A stretch of 42,552 bases of DNA from Bacillus sp. ISL-7 (GTDB taxonomy: Bacteria; Bacillota; Bacilli; Bacillales_B; DSM-18226), in the NCBI RefSeq assembly GCF_018613065.1, contig NZ_JAGGQW010000013.1:1-42552 (forward strand), in the 5' to 3' direction. A program made the translations under genes and the position numbers. Numbering within the stretch: position 1 is the stretch's first letter; every line of letters begins with the position of its first letter. The notes beneath the pieces were generated by a model. It saw nothing but the letters and a program-made list of their open reading frames with translations, was not told the DNA's origin and ran no database searches. This document shows, piece after piece, positions 1 to 7,617 of the stretch.

Positions 1-117
1 TGTTACGTTGGCTCATGTTCTCTATATTAATAGAAGAAACACGATATTTTTTGTTTGTTTGTTGACGTTTTTGTTTGTTTAGTTTTCAAAGAACAATCTA
101 TCATGTCAGAAGCGACA
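1..117 (-). other. rRNA operon leader with boxA-like antitermination site
   Basis: The minus strand at 81-95 reads TGTTCTTTGAAAACT, the boxA-containing string found in Bacillus rRNA leaders and spacers. It is followed by the T/A-rich GTTTG-repeat stretch typical of the region just before the 16S gene. The rRNA itself would lie left of base 1 and is not in the window. Basis: promoter and boxA seen directly; identity as rrn leader is from family knowledge. Confidence 0.75.
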
Positions 118-123
118 TTTATT

Positions 124-152
124 ATTATATCGAATCTCTATTACTATGTCAA
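124..152 (-). promoter_or_regulatory. rrn-type promoter P2, consensus sigma-A
   Basis: On the minus strand TTGACA (147-152), a 17-base spacer and TATAAT (124-129) form a perfect sigma-A promoter. Transcription runs left, into the boxA-like leader and out of the window. Confidence 0.85.
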
Positions 153-218
153 TATAATATTTTAATTTTTTTGTTCTCACTTTCAACGAATTTGACAGCC
201 GTTAAAAGCAACTTCCCT

Positions 219-247
219 ATCATAACACCTTCATTTTACATATGCAA
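219..247 (-). promoter_or_regulatory. rrn-type promoter P1 (upstream of tandem pair)
   Basis: Read on the minus strand, TTGCAT (242-247) is followed after 17 bases by TATGAT (219-224). It lies about 95 bp upstream of a second, consensus promoter in the same direction. Tandem sigma-A promoters at this spacing are typical of Bacillus rRNA operons. There is no open reading frame between it and the left edge that looks real. Confidence 0.7.
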
Positions 248-401
248 CAGAAAGTTTTCATTTTTTATAGAGAGTTCATTTCCTCAGAAACCTTTTTTGA
301 GATAACAATACCATATCTATTTATATCAACAACCAAAACCGGTTTCACATGAAGTCAAAGAATGAACCGTTCAATTATAAATGAGAAAACCTGAATATCA
401 T

Positions 402-422
402 AAAAAGACCTCCTAAAAGGTC
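402..422 (-). terminator. intrinsic terminator downstream of the PBP gene
   Basis: The minus strand has GACCT and AGGTC arms around a 6-base loop, followed by TTTTT. It sits beyond a larger hairpin and probably shields the rrn promoters from read-through. Confidence 0.5.
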
Positions 423-431
423 CCTTCAAAG

Positions 432-474
432 AAAGGCAGAAACCTTTATATTTAGTGAGGGTTTCTGCCTTTTT
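432..474. terminator. bidirectional hairpin terminator, repeated element
   Basis: AAAGGCAGAAACC and its complement GGTTTCTGCCTTT form a long stem with T-rich flanks on both strands. It lies about 80 bases past the PBP stop codon. A near copy, including the following AAATTGAGT and TTCGACAAA segments, is at 5783-5850, so this terminator belongs to a repeat family. Confidence 0.75.
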
Positions 475-497
475 AGTTTAAAATTGAGTTATCTGAT

Positions 498-555
498 TCG
501 ACAAAACTCGGGTGGTGACAGGCACGAGATTTACGGTGCGTGCCAGGCTCCGGGA
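498..555 (+). repeat. TGACAGGCAC-type intergenic repeat, copy a
   Basis: The stretch holds TTCGACAAAACTC, then GGTGACAGGCAC, then a second inverted-looking GTGCCAGGCTC, and ends one base before the stop codon of the minus-strand PBP gene. Other copies are near 3095, 5745, 16364, 17323, 19876, 21157 and 33311. Confidence 0.8.
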
Positions 556-2748
556 TTAATGTTTCCCTTTTCCTTTTTCTTTCCCTTTCCCTTGATGATT
601 TTTCCGTTGCTCTTTTTGTTGTTTCGCTTCTTCTTTTTGCTTCTTCCCATTCCAACCATCTTCACTAACCTGTTTTGCTTTTTTGATAATAGGTTTTGGT
701 GGTACTTCCGCAGAATTGCCCCCTTTAATATACAGTTCATTATTTACTCGATAGACACTGTTTGGCTGCTGAAAACGCGATGAATCTGTTCCAAATGACT
801 GCATCATGGCTTTAAACATATACTGCGAAATTTTCTGCGTATTTGCGACCATATAGTTACCATTACCGTTTTGTGCGTATCCGGTCCAGACCGCCATTGT
901 GTATTGCGGGGTATATCCTGCGAACCAGCTATCATTTGTCGCGTTGGTCGGGTATCCAAATTTAGCTCTAGTCTCTGCATCAAAATTGGTTGTACCTGTC
1001 TTCCCTGCAACATCTAGGTTAATGACATTCGCTGTTGTACCTGTCCCATCATTTACGACTGTGCGTAACATATCCGTCACCATATACGCTGTGTAATCCT
1101 GCATGACACGTTTTGATTTCTCCGTAAAATTCACTACTTTGCCATTCGGAAGTACCACTTTTTGGACAAAATGCGGTTTATTGTAGTTGCCGTTATTTCC
1201 AAAAGCACTGTAGGCCCCTGCCATGGCTAAAGGACTAACGGTATTGCTTCCAATCGCATAGGATTCATATACTTGGTTATCTTTAAAAGTAATGCCGAGT
1301 TTTTCTGCAAAGTTCTTTGCCCGATCCATTCCAACCTCCCGCATCGTGAGAAGAGCAGGAATATTATAGGATTTTTCCAGTGCACTCCGTATCGTCAGCA
1401 TTCCGTGATATTGATGGTCCCAGTTGGAAATCGGCTCGCCGGTTGAATAGGAGGTGTTCTGGTCATTGATTAGATGTGCAGTGGACCATTTCAAATTTTC
1501 AATCGCAGGACCATAATCAAAAATCGGCTTAAATGTTGAGCCTGGTTGACGTTTGATATCAACTGCAAAGTTGTTACCTAGAAATTCTGCTTTATAGTCG
1601 TTTCGCCCGCTGCCGATCGCCCTGACTTCACCAGTTTTGGTATCTAAAAAGACGAAAGCTCCCTGAAAACCTGCATCTGGATAGGCAATGATTTCATTGG
1701 TGTTCAACATTTTGTCTGCATAATCCTGTGCTTTTGGATCTAGGGTAGTATAGATAGATAATCCATCCTTACTGATGTCTACATCCTTCATTTTACCCTT
1801 TACCTCTTTTACAACTGCATCTAAGAACGCTTCATAAGGCATACTTTGTTGCGTGCTTTTTGGTACAAGTCCCTCAGTAACTGGAACTTTTGAAGCTTCC
1901 TGCAATTGTTTCTCTGTTATATAACCATCTCTAAGCATCGAACGTAAGACAATACTACGACGCTTTGTGGCTGCTTCTTTGTTTTCTGGCTTGGTCGGAT
2001 CATAGTTATTCGGACTCTGCGGCAGTCCAGCTAACATGGCTGCCTGCGCGAGCGTCAATTTTTTCAAATCATTTGCTTCAATACCATAGTAACTCTTTGC
2101 TGCAGCAGCTACTCCGTAAGAGCGGTTTCCAAGGTAAATTTTGTTTAAGTACATCATTAAAATATCGTGCTTGGAATATTTCTGTTCCAACTGATACGCC
2201 AAGTCCCATTCTTGCACTTTTCGCTTTAATGTTTTCTCTGGAGTCAAAAAGGAATTCTTAATCACTTGCTGCGTAATGGTACTACCGCCCTGTGATCCGA
2301 AATCTCCGGTTAAGTTTACAAAAATGGCCTTGGCCGTCCTTTTGATATCGATCCCTTGATGCTCATAAAAATGAGAATCTTCCGTGGCAATAAACGCTTG
2401 CTCGAGCACTTTCGGAACTTGCTCATACGCAATTTTTGTTCGCTTTTCCTTCCCGTACTCATAAATAAAGTTTCCGTTCTCATCATAGAATTTCGTAGAA
2501 AGTGGATCCACTAGCTTAGAAGCATCCAAGTTAGGCGAATCCTTAATCATTGAAGCGAACGATATAGCTCCTGCTCCAGTCGAAACAAGTCCAAGTACGA
2601 GACAGACAATGATTACTTTTTTCAACAATGATCCTTTTCTCAATAATGATCCTTTCTTCTTCGGTGTTCGCTGACTTCTTTGTTGATTCTGTCTTGCGTT
2701 TTCCGCTTGTTTTCGTTCCTCACGAGATTGATAGGTCTCTTCTGGCAT
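556..2748 (-). CDS. Class A penicillin-binding protein (transglycosylase/transpeptidase)
   Basis: A bifunctional peptidoglycan synthase anchored in the cytoplasmic membrane with its enzymatic domains outside. After a basic cytoplasmic tail, one membrane segment lies at about residues 43-65. The GT51 glycosyltransferase domain shows EDSHFYEH (123-130), with the catalytic Glu, and GGSTITQQ (154-161). The penicillin-binding transpeptidase domain shows STFK (404-407), SYN (460-462) and KTG (583-585), so both activities look intact. At 730 residues it is close to B. subtilis PbpF/PbpG and shorter than PonA. The last 40 or so residues are an unusual Lys/Gln/Glu/Gly-rich tail. RBS GGGAGAGAAG precedes the ATG. 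It is monocistronic and followed by two hairpin terminators. Which paralog it matches cannot be settled here. Confidence 0.95.
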   Translation of the reverse strand: MPEETYQSREERKQAENARQNQQRSQRTPKKKGSLLRKGSLLKKVIIVCLVLGLVSTGAGAISFASMIKDSPNLDASKLVDPLSTKFYDENGNFIYEYGKEKRTKIAYEQVPKVLEQAFIATEDSHFYEHQGIDIKRTAKAIFVNLTGDFGSQGGSTITQQVIKNSFLTPEKTLKRKVQEWDLAYQLEQKYSKHDILMMYLNKIYLGNRSYGVAAAAKSYYGIEANDLKKLTLAQAAMLAGLPQSPNNYDPTKPENKEAATKRRSIVLRSMLRDGYITEKQLQEASKVPVTEGLVPKSTQQSMPYEAFLDAVVKEVKGKMKDVDISKDGLSIYTTLDPKAQDYADKMLNTNEIIAYPDAGFQGAFVFLDTKTGEVRAIGSGRNDYKAEFLGNNFAVDIKRQPGSTFKPIFDYGPAIENLKWSTAHLINDQNTSYSTGEPISNWDHQYHGMLTIRSALEKSYNIPALLTMREVGMDRAKNFAEKLGITFKDNQVYESYAIGSNTVSPLAMAGAYSAFGNNGNYNKPHFVQKVVLPNGKVVNFTEKSKRVMQDYTAYMVTDMLRTVVNDGTGTTANVINLDVAGKTGTTNFDAETRAKFGYPTNATNDSWFAGYTPQYTMAVWTGYAQNGNGNYMVANTQKISQYMFKAMMQSFGTDSSRFQQPNSVYRVNNELYIKGGNSAEVPPKPIIKKAKQVSEDGWNGKKQKEEAKQQKEQRKNHQGKGKEKGKGKH

Positions 2749-3012
2749 TCTTCTTCTCTCCCATGTCTATTTATGGTTTCGCAAAGTTGATTTTAATGGA
2801 GGTATTGATTAGTTATTAAAATGGATAAGAATATTTAGGCCGTTGTACTTCCTTCACTAAGACGTATAAAGGGAAATCTTCTCCCTTCAACCAACTATTT
2901 ATAGAACTTCGTAAGTGGTCTTACATTTATGAGGGAATCAGGAATAATTTTTTCTACCAATTGGATACTGAATGTAATAGAGTTTCATAAGCTAGACCTA
3001 ATAATACAAATA

Positions 3013-3042
3013 AGCCCTTACCTACTTGTGTAGATAAGGGCT
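3013..3042. terminator. Hairpin, probable bidirectional terminator
   Basis: AGCCCTTACCTAC and GTAGATAAGGGCT pair across a 4-base loop. The flanks are GTTTTAAT on the plus strand and TTATTTG on the minus strand. It lies downstream of the minus-strand gene that ends at 3157. Confidence 0.6.
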
Positions 3043-3077
3043 GTTTTAATGCCGCGAACTTCCTTAGAATCTGACTG

Positions 3078-3142
3078 ACAGAGCCTGTCACTTATTAATC
3101 GTTCAATCTTAGCCAAATTCCGAGGAGTGTCAGGCACCAGGA
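3078..3142 (+). repeat. TGACAGGCAC-type repeat with inverted ends, copy b
   Basis: AGCCTGTCACT on the left and AGTGTCAGGCACC on the right are inverted repeats flanking a core that contains TTCAATCTTAGCCAAATTC. The right end is about 15 bases from the stop codon of the minus-strand gene at 3157. Confidence 0.75.
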
Positions 3143-3156
3143 TTAGGGAAGCTCTT

Positions 3157-4017
3157 TTATTTTAATTCGTAAATTCTGTTAGGTTTGTTATAACCTACAG
3201 ATAAAACTGGTTTTTCCTTTGTACCAGAGATTGCTAATCCCTCACTCTCACCCGTATATGGAAGTTTAATGATGTTTGTAATTTTCCCGGTATAATCAAT
3301 AACGGTTATTTTGTTGTTTGTATAGAAATAGATCTTTTTGTTATAAATCTCCATTCCTTGAGGAATTCCCTGATTTGAGACGGAGAACTGCTTTATGATC
3401 TTACCATTGAAATCAGTTAGACTAAAGGTTGGATTTCCTAAATTGCTGCTTGCGGAATGAATCACTAATATATCGCTATCATTATCGATACCTAAAAGTG
3501 CTGCTTTTCCTAGCTTACTTAGGTCGATTTGTTTTACAATATATGGCTTAGTTACATCCACATTTACTTCATAAACAATGACTGGATTATTTCCGCCGCC
3601 ATTAGCTGCATAAATATGATTATCTTTTGGTCGGAACGATAATTCAGCACTATGGCCGATGGGTAAAGGGCCAGAGCTTTTTACTAATGCACCCTTTTGT
3701 GTATACTTGTTTATCATTCCTTGATTGTTTCCCACATCGAACCCTATGTAGTAAAAACCATCATGGTATGCTAATCCTTGCATATTTGCTGTTGAATTAA
3801 CCAAAAATGCATTGGAGTCTGTTGCCTTCCAAGCAGTGGGGTTAACTGGTATCGTTGCTGGTTTACTTGCAGTTGCCTTAGATGGCAAACTTATAGACGT
3901 TACAGTAGCTATGATTAAAGCTGCCATAAGGATACTCGATAATGACCTTTTTGGCTTATTAATAGGTGAACACTTGTTGACTAGTAAATTCATTCTAATA
4001 TATTTAGCTATTTCCAT
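3157..4017 (-). CDS. Secreted beta-propeller-like protein, function unknown
   Basis: I do not recognise a named family. From this start the protein has 286 residues. A basic N-terminal stretch is followed by a hydrophobic segment (about residues 27-50) ending near SKATASKP, which fits a signal peptide or anchor. The rest alternates short beta-rich blocks with tyrosine/glycine turns (YYIGFD, HIYAANGGG, KIYFYTNN, LSVGYN), as in propeller or SdiA-regulated-like repeats. An ATG 15 bases upstream (4030-4032) is also possible. I prefer 4017 because GGGAG, made by the first ATGGGAG, sits 8 bases before it. It appears to be transcribed alone, and a repeat lies just past its stop. An extracellular role is inferred. 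Confidence 0.7.
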   Translation of the reverse strand: MEIAKYIRMNLLVNKCSPINKPKRSLSSILMAALIIATVTSISLPSKATASKPATIPVNPTAWKATDSNAFLVNSTANMQGLAYHDGFYYIGFDVGNNQGMINKYTQKGALVKSSGPLPIGHSAELSFRPKDNHIYAANGGGNNPVIVYEVNVDVTKPYIVKQIDLSKLGKAALLGIDNDSDILVIHSASSNLGNPTFSLTDFNGKIIKQFSVSNQGIPQGMEIYNKKIYFYTNNKITVIDYTGKITNIIKLPYTGESEGLAISGTKEKPVLSVGYNKPNRIYELK

Positions 4018-4032
4018 TTTAACCGCTCCCAT

Positions 4033-4393
4033 TGAACTATCTCTTCAAATAAGGATTTTTTCCCATTTTTACCAATAATGATCGATAAATTTCTACACAA
4101 CATTTGACAATTTAAAACATCTAACGACATTTCCACTACCTATTAAATCTCAATACTCTTTAGAAGTTTAATATGCCCAAATAAAGTTTCACCAAGTCTT
4201 GCTTAAATAGTTAAACAAATTGAAAAAGCCCTACCCGAATGACCAGATAGGACTTCATGTATTATAAAATTTTGTACTAAAAAGTAGCCGACATAAGCCG
4301 TCTGTCCGGCCAGAGTTAGCCCCAAAACAACGGCTGGGACTAATTTCGTTTGAACCAGCGCCGCCCAAAACGGTGATGCTTCACAAACTTGGA
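4033..4393. other. Intergenic region
   Basis: It holds a minus-strand terminator at 4223-4254. The stretch 4280-4390 is noticeably GC-richer, with a minus-strand frame that stays open but has no start codon or RBS. Nothing recognisable is encoded. Confidence 0.5.
4223..4254 (-). terminator. Intrinsic terminator of the PspA operon
   Basis: On the minus strand AGTCCTATCTG pairs with CGGGTAGGGCT (G-U pairs allowed) around a 6-base loop and is followed by TTTTTC. Confidence 0.65.
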
Positions 4394-5065
4394 TTATAAG
4401 ACCGCCACTTTTTCATACTTTAACTTTTCAATTTCCTTATTGAGCTCTTCATCGCTCACAAAGCTGCTGTTTGCCGCTTCAACCTGGGCTAATGGAGTCG
4501 CAAATTGATTGCCTGCCTGTACTTCTGCTTCCATCATTAAGATCCGCTCTTCGGCACGGGCCACACCTCTCGCAATATCATCAGTATGGAAGGAAACCGT
4601 CGCTTTCTGAATTTGCTTCATCGACTGAGCCACATTCGCACGTGAAGCTAACAAGATTTTCTTTTGCTGCATTTGGTTGTACGTTTCCTTCAGCTCGTCC
4701 AATTTTCCGATGAGGATTTGGGTTTGTCCCTTAACCGACTCGTATTGCTCCTCATATAGTTGTAGCTGGCGGTCATGGTTGAGTTTTTCTTGCACAGCCA
4801 ATTTGGCCATGGCCTCGTCCCCTTGTTCAATCGCCAGTTTGGCCTGACGAGTACGCTTGTCCACTAACGCTTTCGTTTCCAAAATAAGAGCTTCTTGTTT
4901 TTTCTCTACAAAAATTTGCCTAGCTAGTGCTTTCTGACCTTTGACAATTTCCTGTTCCATTTCCCTAGAATACTCATTTAACATCGCAATCGGATCTTCG
5001 ATACCGTCTAAAAGTCCGTAAATTTCCGCCATTGTTATTGTCTTTAATCTTTTAAAAATACCCAT
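4394..5065 (-). CDS. PspA/IM30 (LiaH-like) family membrane-stress protein
   Basis: A 223-residue cytoplasmic, peripheral membrane protein of the ESCRT-III-related PspA family. These proteins form oligomers that protect damaged or stressed membranes. The N-terminus MGIFKRLKTITMAEIYGLLD and the following EDPIAMLNEYSREMEQ are characteristic, and nearly the whole chain is predicted alpha-helical coiled coil. Length matches B. subtilis PspA and LiaH. An ATG 9 bases upstream (to 5074) would sit one base after AGGAG. The ATG at 5063-5065, about 10 bases after GGAG, fits both the RBS and the family N-terminus. It is the second gene of an operon, directly following a small membrane protein that may recruit it to the membrane. 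Confidence 0.93.
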   Translation of the reverse strand: MGIFKRLKTITMAEIYGLLDGIEDPIAMLNEYSREMEQEIVKGQKALARQIFVEKKQEALILETKALVDKRTRQAKLAIEQGDEAMAKLAVQEKLNHDRQLQLYEEQYESVKGQTQILIGKLDELKETYNQMQQKKILLASRANVAQSMKQIQKATVSFHTDDIARGVARAEERILMMEAEVQAGNQFATPLAQVEAANSSFVSDEELNKEIEKLKYEKVAVL

Positions 5066-5066
5066 G

Positions 5067-5471
5067 TTATTCATTCTCCTTTTTAGTTACTAGATTTCTT
5101 TCCCATTGATCTAAAACGCTAGCATTCTGATTAGTTACCGGGATATGCGAACCTGCCACAGAGGTGTTAATAAACTGTTGCATAGAAGATGCTTTCGACT
5201 TCTTTCTGAGCCATCTTACGAATAGTATTAGAGCAGCTAGTCCAATAATTAGGAAGAGCCAAGGGAATCCTCCGTCATGGTGAGCGCCATTCATCATTTG
5301 GCGGCCCTCGCCAAATCCGCCACGCTGCCCCATTTCACCGGGACCATGTCCATGAGGGCCTCTAGCATAAGCGCTGTTCCCTCCTAGTAGAAAGTGGAGT
5401 ACGTTAATCACTAGTACCGTAGAGGCAATGATCACACCCCAGAAAATACCCTTTTTCACTTTTGTATTCAT
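5067..5471 (-). CDS. Small two-TM membrane protein, Gly/His-rich loop
   Basis: A 134-residue protein with membrane segments at about residues 9-30 and 69-86. The segment between them is rich in Gly, His, Arg and Met (about residues 36-66). The cytoplasmic tail ends VLDQWERNLVTKKENE. The gene has a good RBS (AAAGGAGATAAAGAG) and is followed at once by the PspA-family gene. By analogy with LiaI, the two-TM partner of LiaH in B. subtilis, it may anchor or sense for the PspA protein. This is inference from layout and topology; I see no clear sequence match. The His-rich loop could bind a metal. Confidence 0.75.
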   Translation of the reverse strand: MNTKVKKGIFWGVIIASTVLVINVLHFLLGGNSAYARGPHGHGPGEMGQRGGFGEGRQMMNGAHHDGGFPWLFLIIGLAALILFVRWLRKKSKASSMQQFINTSVAGSHIPVTNQNASVLDQWERNLVTKKENE

Positions 5472-5605
5472 CTCTTTATCTCCTTTCGTTACCTGATGTA
5501 ATGAATATTAATAGAGAATGGTGAAAACTTGGTGAAAAGAGAAAGCTAGCAAGTAAGTTTTTTTTAGGAATGAAATCTATCAAAATAAGTTTCAGTTTCT
5601 TACTA

Positions 5606-5748
5606 TTAAGCTATTGCTTCTAAATTCGCTCATAAATACACTAAATTCGCCCATTAAAGCCCAAAATCGCCCACAAAACTCGAAGATTCGCTCATAAAAC
5701 TCAAAAATTCGCCCATTAAAGGGACTAGCCGTTTTTAAATCATAAATG
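5606..5748. repeat. Tandem array A1, about five 20-22 bp units
   Basis: Units follow the pattern AAATTCGCYCATWAAA plus a few variable bases: TAAATTCGCTCATAAA, AAATTCGCCCATTAAA, AAAATCGCCCACAAAA, AGATTCGCTCATAAAA and AAATTCGCCCATTAAA. The array starts with TTAAGCTATTGCTTC and ends with AAATCATAAATG. A second copy with the same ends is at 19940-20083. Confidence 0.9.
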
Positions 5749-5782
5749 TTCGTGTGGTGTCAGGCACCAAAGGTTATCAAAA

Positions 5783-5822
5783 AAAGGCAGAAACCCTTTT
5801 TAGTAAGAGTTTCTGCCTTTTT
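5783..5822. terminator. Bidirectional hairpin terminator, copy of 432-474
   Basis: AAAGGCAGAAAC and GTTTCTGCCTTT form the stem, with T-runs on both strands. It lies downstream of the minus-strand GntR-family gene. The flanking AAATTGAGT and CTCGACAAA also match the first copy. Confidence 0.75.
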
Positions 5823-5875
5823 GATTAAAAATTGAGTGAGCTAACTCGACAAACAAGGCGTCCCTTGCTTCCCTA

Positions 5876-6502
5876 TCACCTTAACAGATGCAAGCAAAAT
5901 TCCAAATCCGCTTGTAGATGGGTTTTCATTAGCATTTCTGCTTTTTCTCCATTTCTTGCTTTAATGGCTTGGTATATTTGCTCGTGTTCGTCGATTAAAT
6001 GGGGGCGGTTGTAGAATACGACTGTTTTACGGAAAAGGTAAATGATGGATGACATCCGATCGATAATATCAATCATGACCGGGTTATTACTGGCTCCGAC
6101 AATAATTTCATGAAACCGCGCATTTGCTTCCATAATTTCCTCGACTGTTCCTGTCCTCCCTATCTCCACACATTGATGTAATGATTGAAGCTCATCTTCT
6201 TTTAAATAGGATGCTGCACACTGAGCGGAATAGCCCTCAAGGAGCATTCGTACTTGAAACATATTTCGCAAGTCCTTTTCCGCCGGCTTCACTACTTTTT
6301 TATTCTCAATAAGCCCTTCATGCTCCAACTTTCGAATCGATTCCCTGATGGGTGTTCTACTGACACCTAATTCAGCAGCAATTTTTTCCTCGACAATTTT
6401 GGTACCACCAGGAAGTTCTCCATTTAAGATCCTATCACGAAGGATCTCATAGGATTGGTGGGAAGCAGGACGAGAACGATTACTTTCTAACACACTGTTC
6501 AC
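5876..6502 (-). CDS. GntR-family transcriptional regulator, FadR/FCD subfamily
   Basis: A 208-residue DNA-binding regulator. The N-terminal winged helix-turn-helix (about residues 15-75) contains the typical GVSRTPIRESIRKLEHEGLI. The C-terminal all-helical FCD domain carries metal- and ligand-binding histidines in ARFHEIIV, DEHEQIYQAI and the MKTHLQAD stretch. FCD regulators usually sense an organic or sugar acid and repress an adjacent catabolic operon. This gene is divergent from the sugar-acid genes starting at 6724. A 39-bp palindrome between them is the likely operator, and control of both directions is inferred. A repeat-derived terminator follows. Confidence 0.92.
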   Translation of the reverse strand: MNSVLESNRSRPASHQSYEILRDRILNGELPGGTKIVEEKIAAELGVSRTPIRESIRKLEHEGLIENKKVVKPAEKDLRNMFQVRMLLEGYSAQCAASYLKEDELQSLHQCVEIGRTGTVEEIMEANARFHEIIVGASNNPVMIDIIDRMSSIIYLFRKTVVFYNRPHLIDEHEQIYQAIKARNGEKAEMLMKTHLQADLEFCLHLLR

Positions 6503-6578
6503 CTCTATATCTCTTCAAACCTACATTTATTTTACCAAAATTCTTGTCAAAAAAATACAATCTACATCAGTTTCACTG

Positions 6579-6617
6579 ATTTTTGTATACATAAAATAAT
6601 TTTATGTATACAAAAAT
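6579..6617. promoter_or_regulatory. 39-bp palindrome, probable operator for the GntR-family regulator
   Basis: The arms are perfectly complementary around a single central A at 6598. Each arm contains TTTTTGTATACATAAAAT or its complement, so the TTGTATAC half-site type expected for FCD-subfamily GntR operators occurs twice. A looser GTGTAC site follows at about 6627. It sits in the divergent gap, about 75 bases upstream of the regulator start and 105 bases upstream of the dehydrogenase start. Confidence 0.7.
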
Positions 6618-6723
6618 TATAAATTCGTGTACAATTACTTTTGTAAACGATATCTGAAAGCGATTGCAGTTGAACGGATCGCTTAACTTATAAGATTTCA
6701 AATAGAATGAGGAGGAATTTATC

Positions 6724-7617
6724 ATGGCACAAAAAGTTGGTTTTATAGGTCTAGGAATTATGGGGAAACCAATGGCATTAAACCTAATCAAAGCGGGATT
6801 CACACTTACGGTTAATGATCTAAATCAAGACGCCGTTCATCAGGTCGTTGAAGCTGGAGCAGTGGCGGCTCATTCTGCGAAAGAAGTAGCAGAAAACAGT
6901 GATGTCATCATCACGATGTTACCTGCCTCAAAACATGTTGAACAAGTCGTTTTAAGTGAAAATGGAATCTTGGCAGGGGCCAAAGCAGGTTCGGCCATTA
7001 TCGATATGAGTTCAATTACACCTGAAGTCTCACGGGAACTAGCAGCAGCGGCAGCGGAAAAAGGCGTTGGCATGCTAGACGCACCAGTCAGCGGCGGCGA
7101 ACCAAAAGCGATTGATGGTACATTAGCGATTATGGTTGGCGGGAAAGAGGATGTTTTTGAAAGCGTTCTGCCGGTCCTCTATGGGATGGGGAAAGACGTT
7201 ATCTTAGTTGGTGATCATGGCTGCGGCGTGACCGCAAAGCTTGCCAATCAAATTATTGTAAACCTTAACATAGCGGCGATGTCCGAGGCACTTGTCCTAG
7301 CAGCGAAAGCAGGTATTGATATTGAAAAAATGTACCAAGCAATCCGCGGCGGACTTGCTGGAAGTGCTGTTCTGGATGCCAAGGTACCATTGATTTTAGA
7401 CAGGAACTTCGTCGCTGGCGGAAGTATTGCCATCAACATGAAAGATATTACGAATGTAATGGACACCGCCCATGAAATTGGCGTTCCACTTCCATTATCA
7501 AGTCAGTTGCTAGAAATTTTCCATGCATTAAAGGTCGATGGAAAAATAAAAGACGATCATGGCAGCATTGTCCGTTATTATGAAAAGCTTGCCAATGTTG
7601 AAGTAAAGAGGGCGTAA
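6724..7617 (+). CDS. garR: NAD(P)-dependent beta-hydroxyacid dehydrogenase (tartronate semialdehyde reductase / threonate dehydrogenase type)
   Basis: A cytoplasmic oxidoreductase of 297 residues. The Rossmann dinucleotide motif GLGIMG is at 9-14, the substrate-binding DAPVSGG at 119-125 and the catalytic Lys at 172 in KLANQ. The RBS GAGGAGG-like AGGAGGAATT precedes the ATG. It is the first gene of an operon with a four-carbon acid sugar kinase and a GntP permease. In such operons family members either reduce tartronate semialdehyde to glycerate or oxidise a C4 sugar acid such as threonate or erythronate at C2. The context favours the second role, so the symbol garR should be read as a family label only. 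Confidence 0.88.
   Translation: MAQKVGFIGLGIMGKPMALNLIKAGFTLTVNDLNQDAVHQVVEAGAVAAHSAKEVAENSDVIITMLPASKHVEQVVLSENGILAGAKAGSAIIDMSSITPEVSRELAAAAAEKGVGMLDAPVSGGEPKAIDGTLAIMVGGKEDVFESVLPVLYGMGKDVILVGDHGCGVTAKLANQIIVNLNIAAMSEALVLAAKAGIDIEKMYQAIRGGLAGSAVLDAKVPLILDRNFVAGGSIAINMKDITNVMDTAHEIGVPLPLSSQLLEIFHALKVDGKIKDDHGSIVRYYEKLANVEVKRA

Larger units (their letters stand above)
2749..3156. other. Intergenic region between PBP and propeller-like gene
   Basis: It contains the PBP upstream region, a hairpin at 3013-3042 and a TGACAGGCAC-type repeat at 3078-3142. No convincing coding frame was seen. Confidence 0.6.
5472..5875. other. Intergenic region made mostly of repeats
   Basis: It contains the upstream region of the small membrane protein/PspA operon, the tandem array at 5606-5748, a partial TGACAGGCAC-type repeat at 5749-5770 and a repeated terminator at 5783-5822. 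No gene was seen. Confidence 0.7.

Noticed and set aside
75..305. A 76-codon plus-strand frame at the left edge
   Set aside because: It runs across the two rrn-type promoters and the boxA-like site, is AT-rich without an RBS, and encodes a low-complexity product.
3157..4017. Helveticin-type bacteriocin
   Set aside because: The propeller-like repeats recalled that family, but I cannot point to a diagnostic motif, so only a secreted propeller-like protein is claimed.
4280..4393. A GC-richer minus-strand open stretch after the PspA gene
   Set aside because: It stays open in one frame and looks hydrophobic, but it has no start codon or RBS and overlaps the end of the PspA gene, so no gene is called.
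5606..5748. Tandem arrays as CRISPR arrays
   Set aside because: The repeats are adjacent, with no unique spacers of constant length, and there are no cas genes nearby. The 20-22 bp units vary among themselves.
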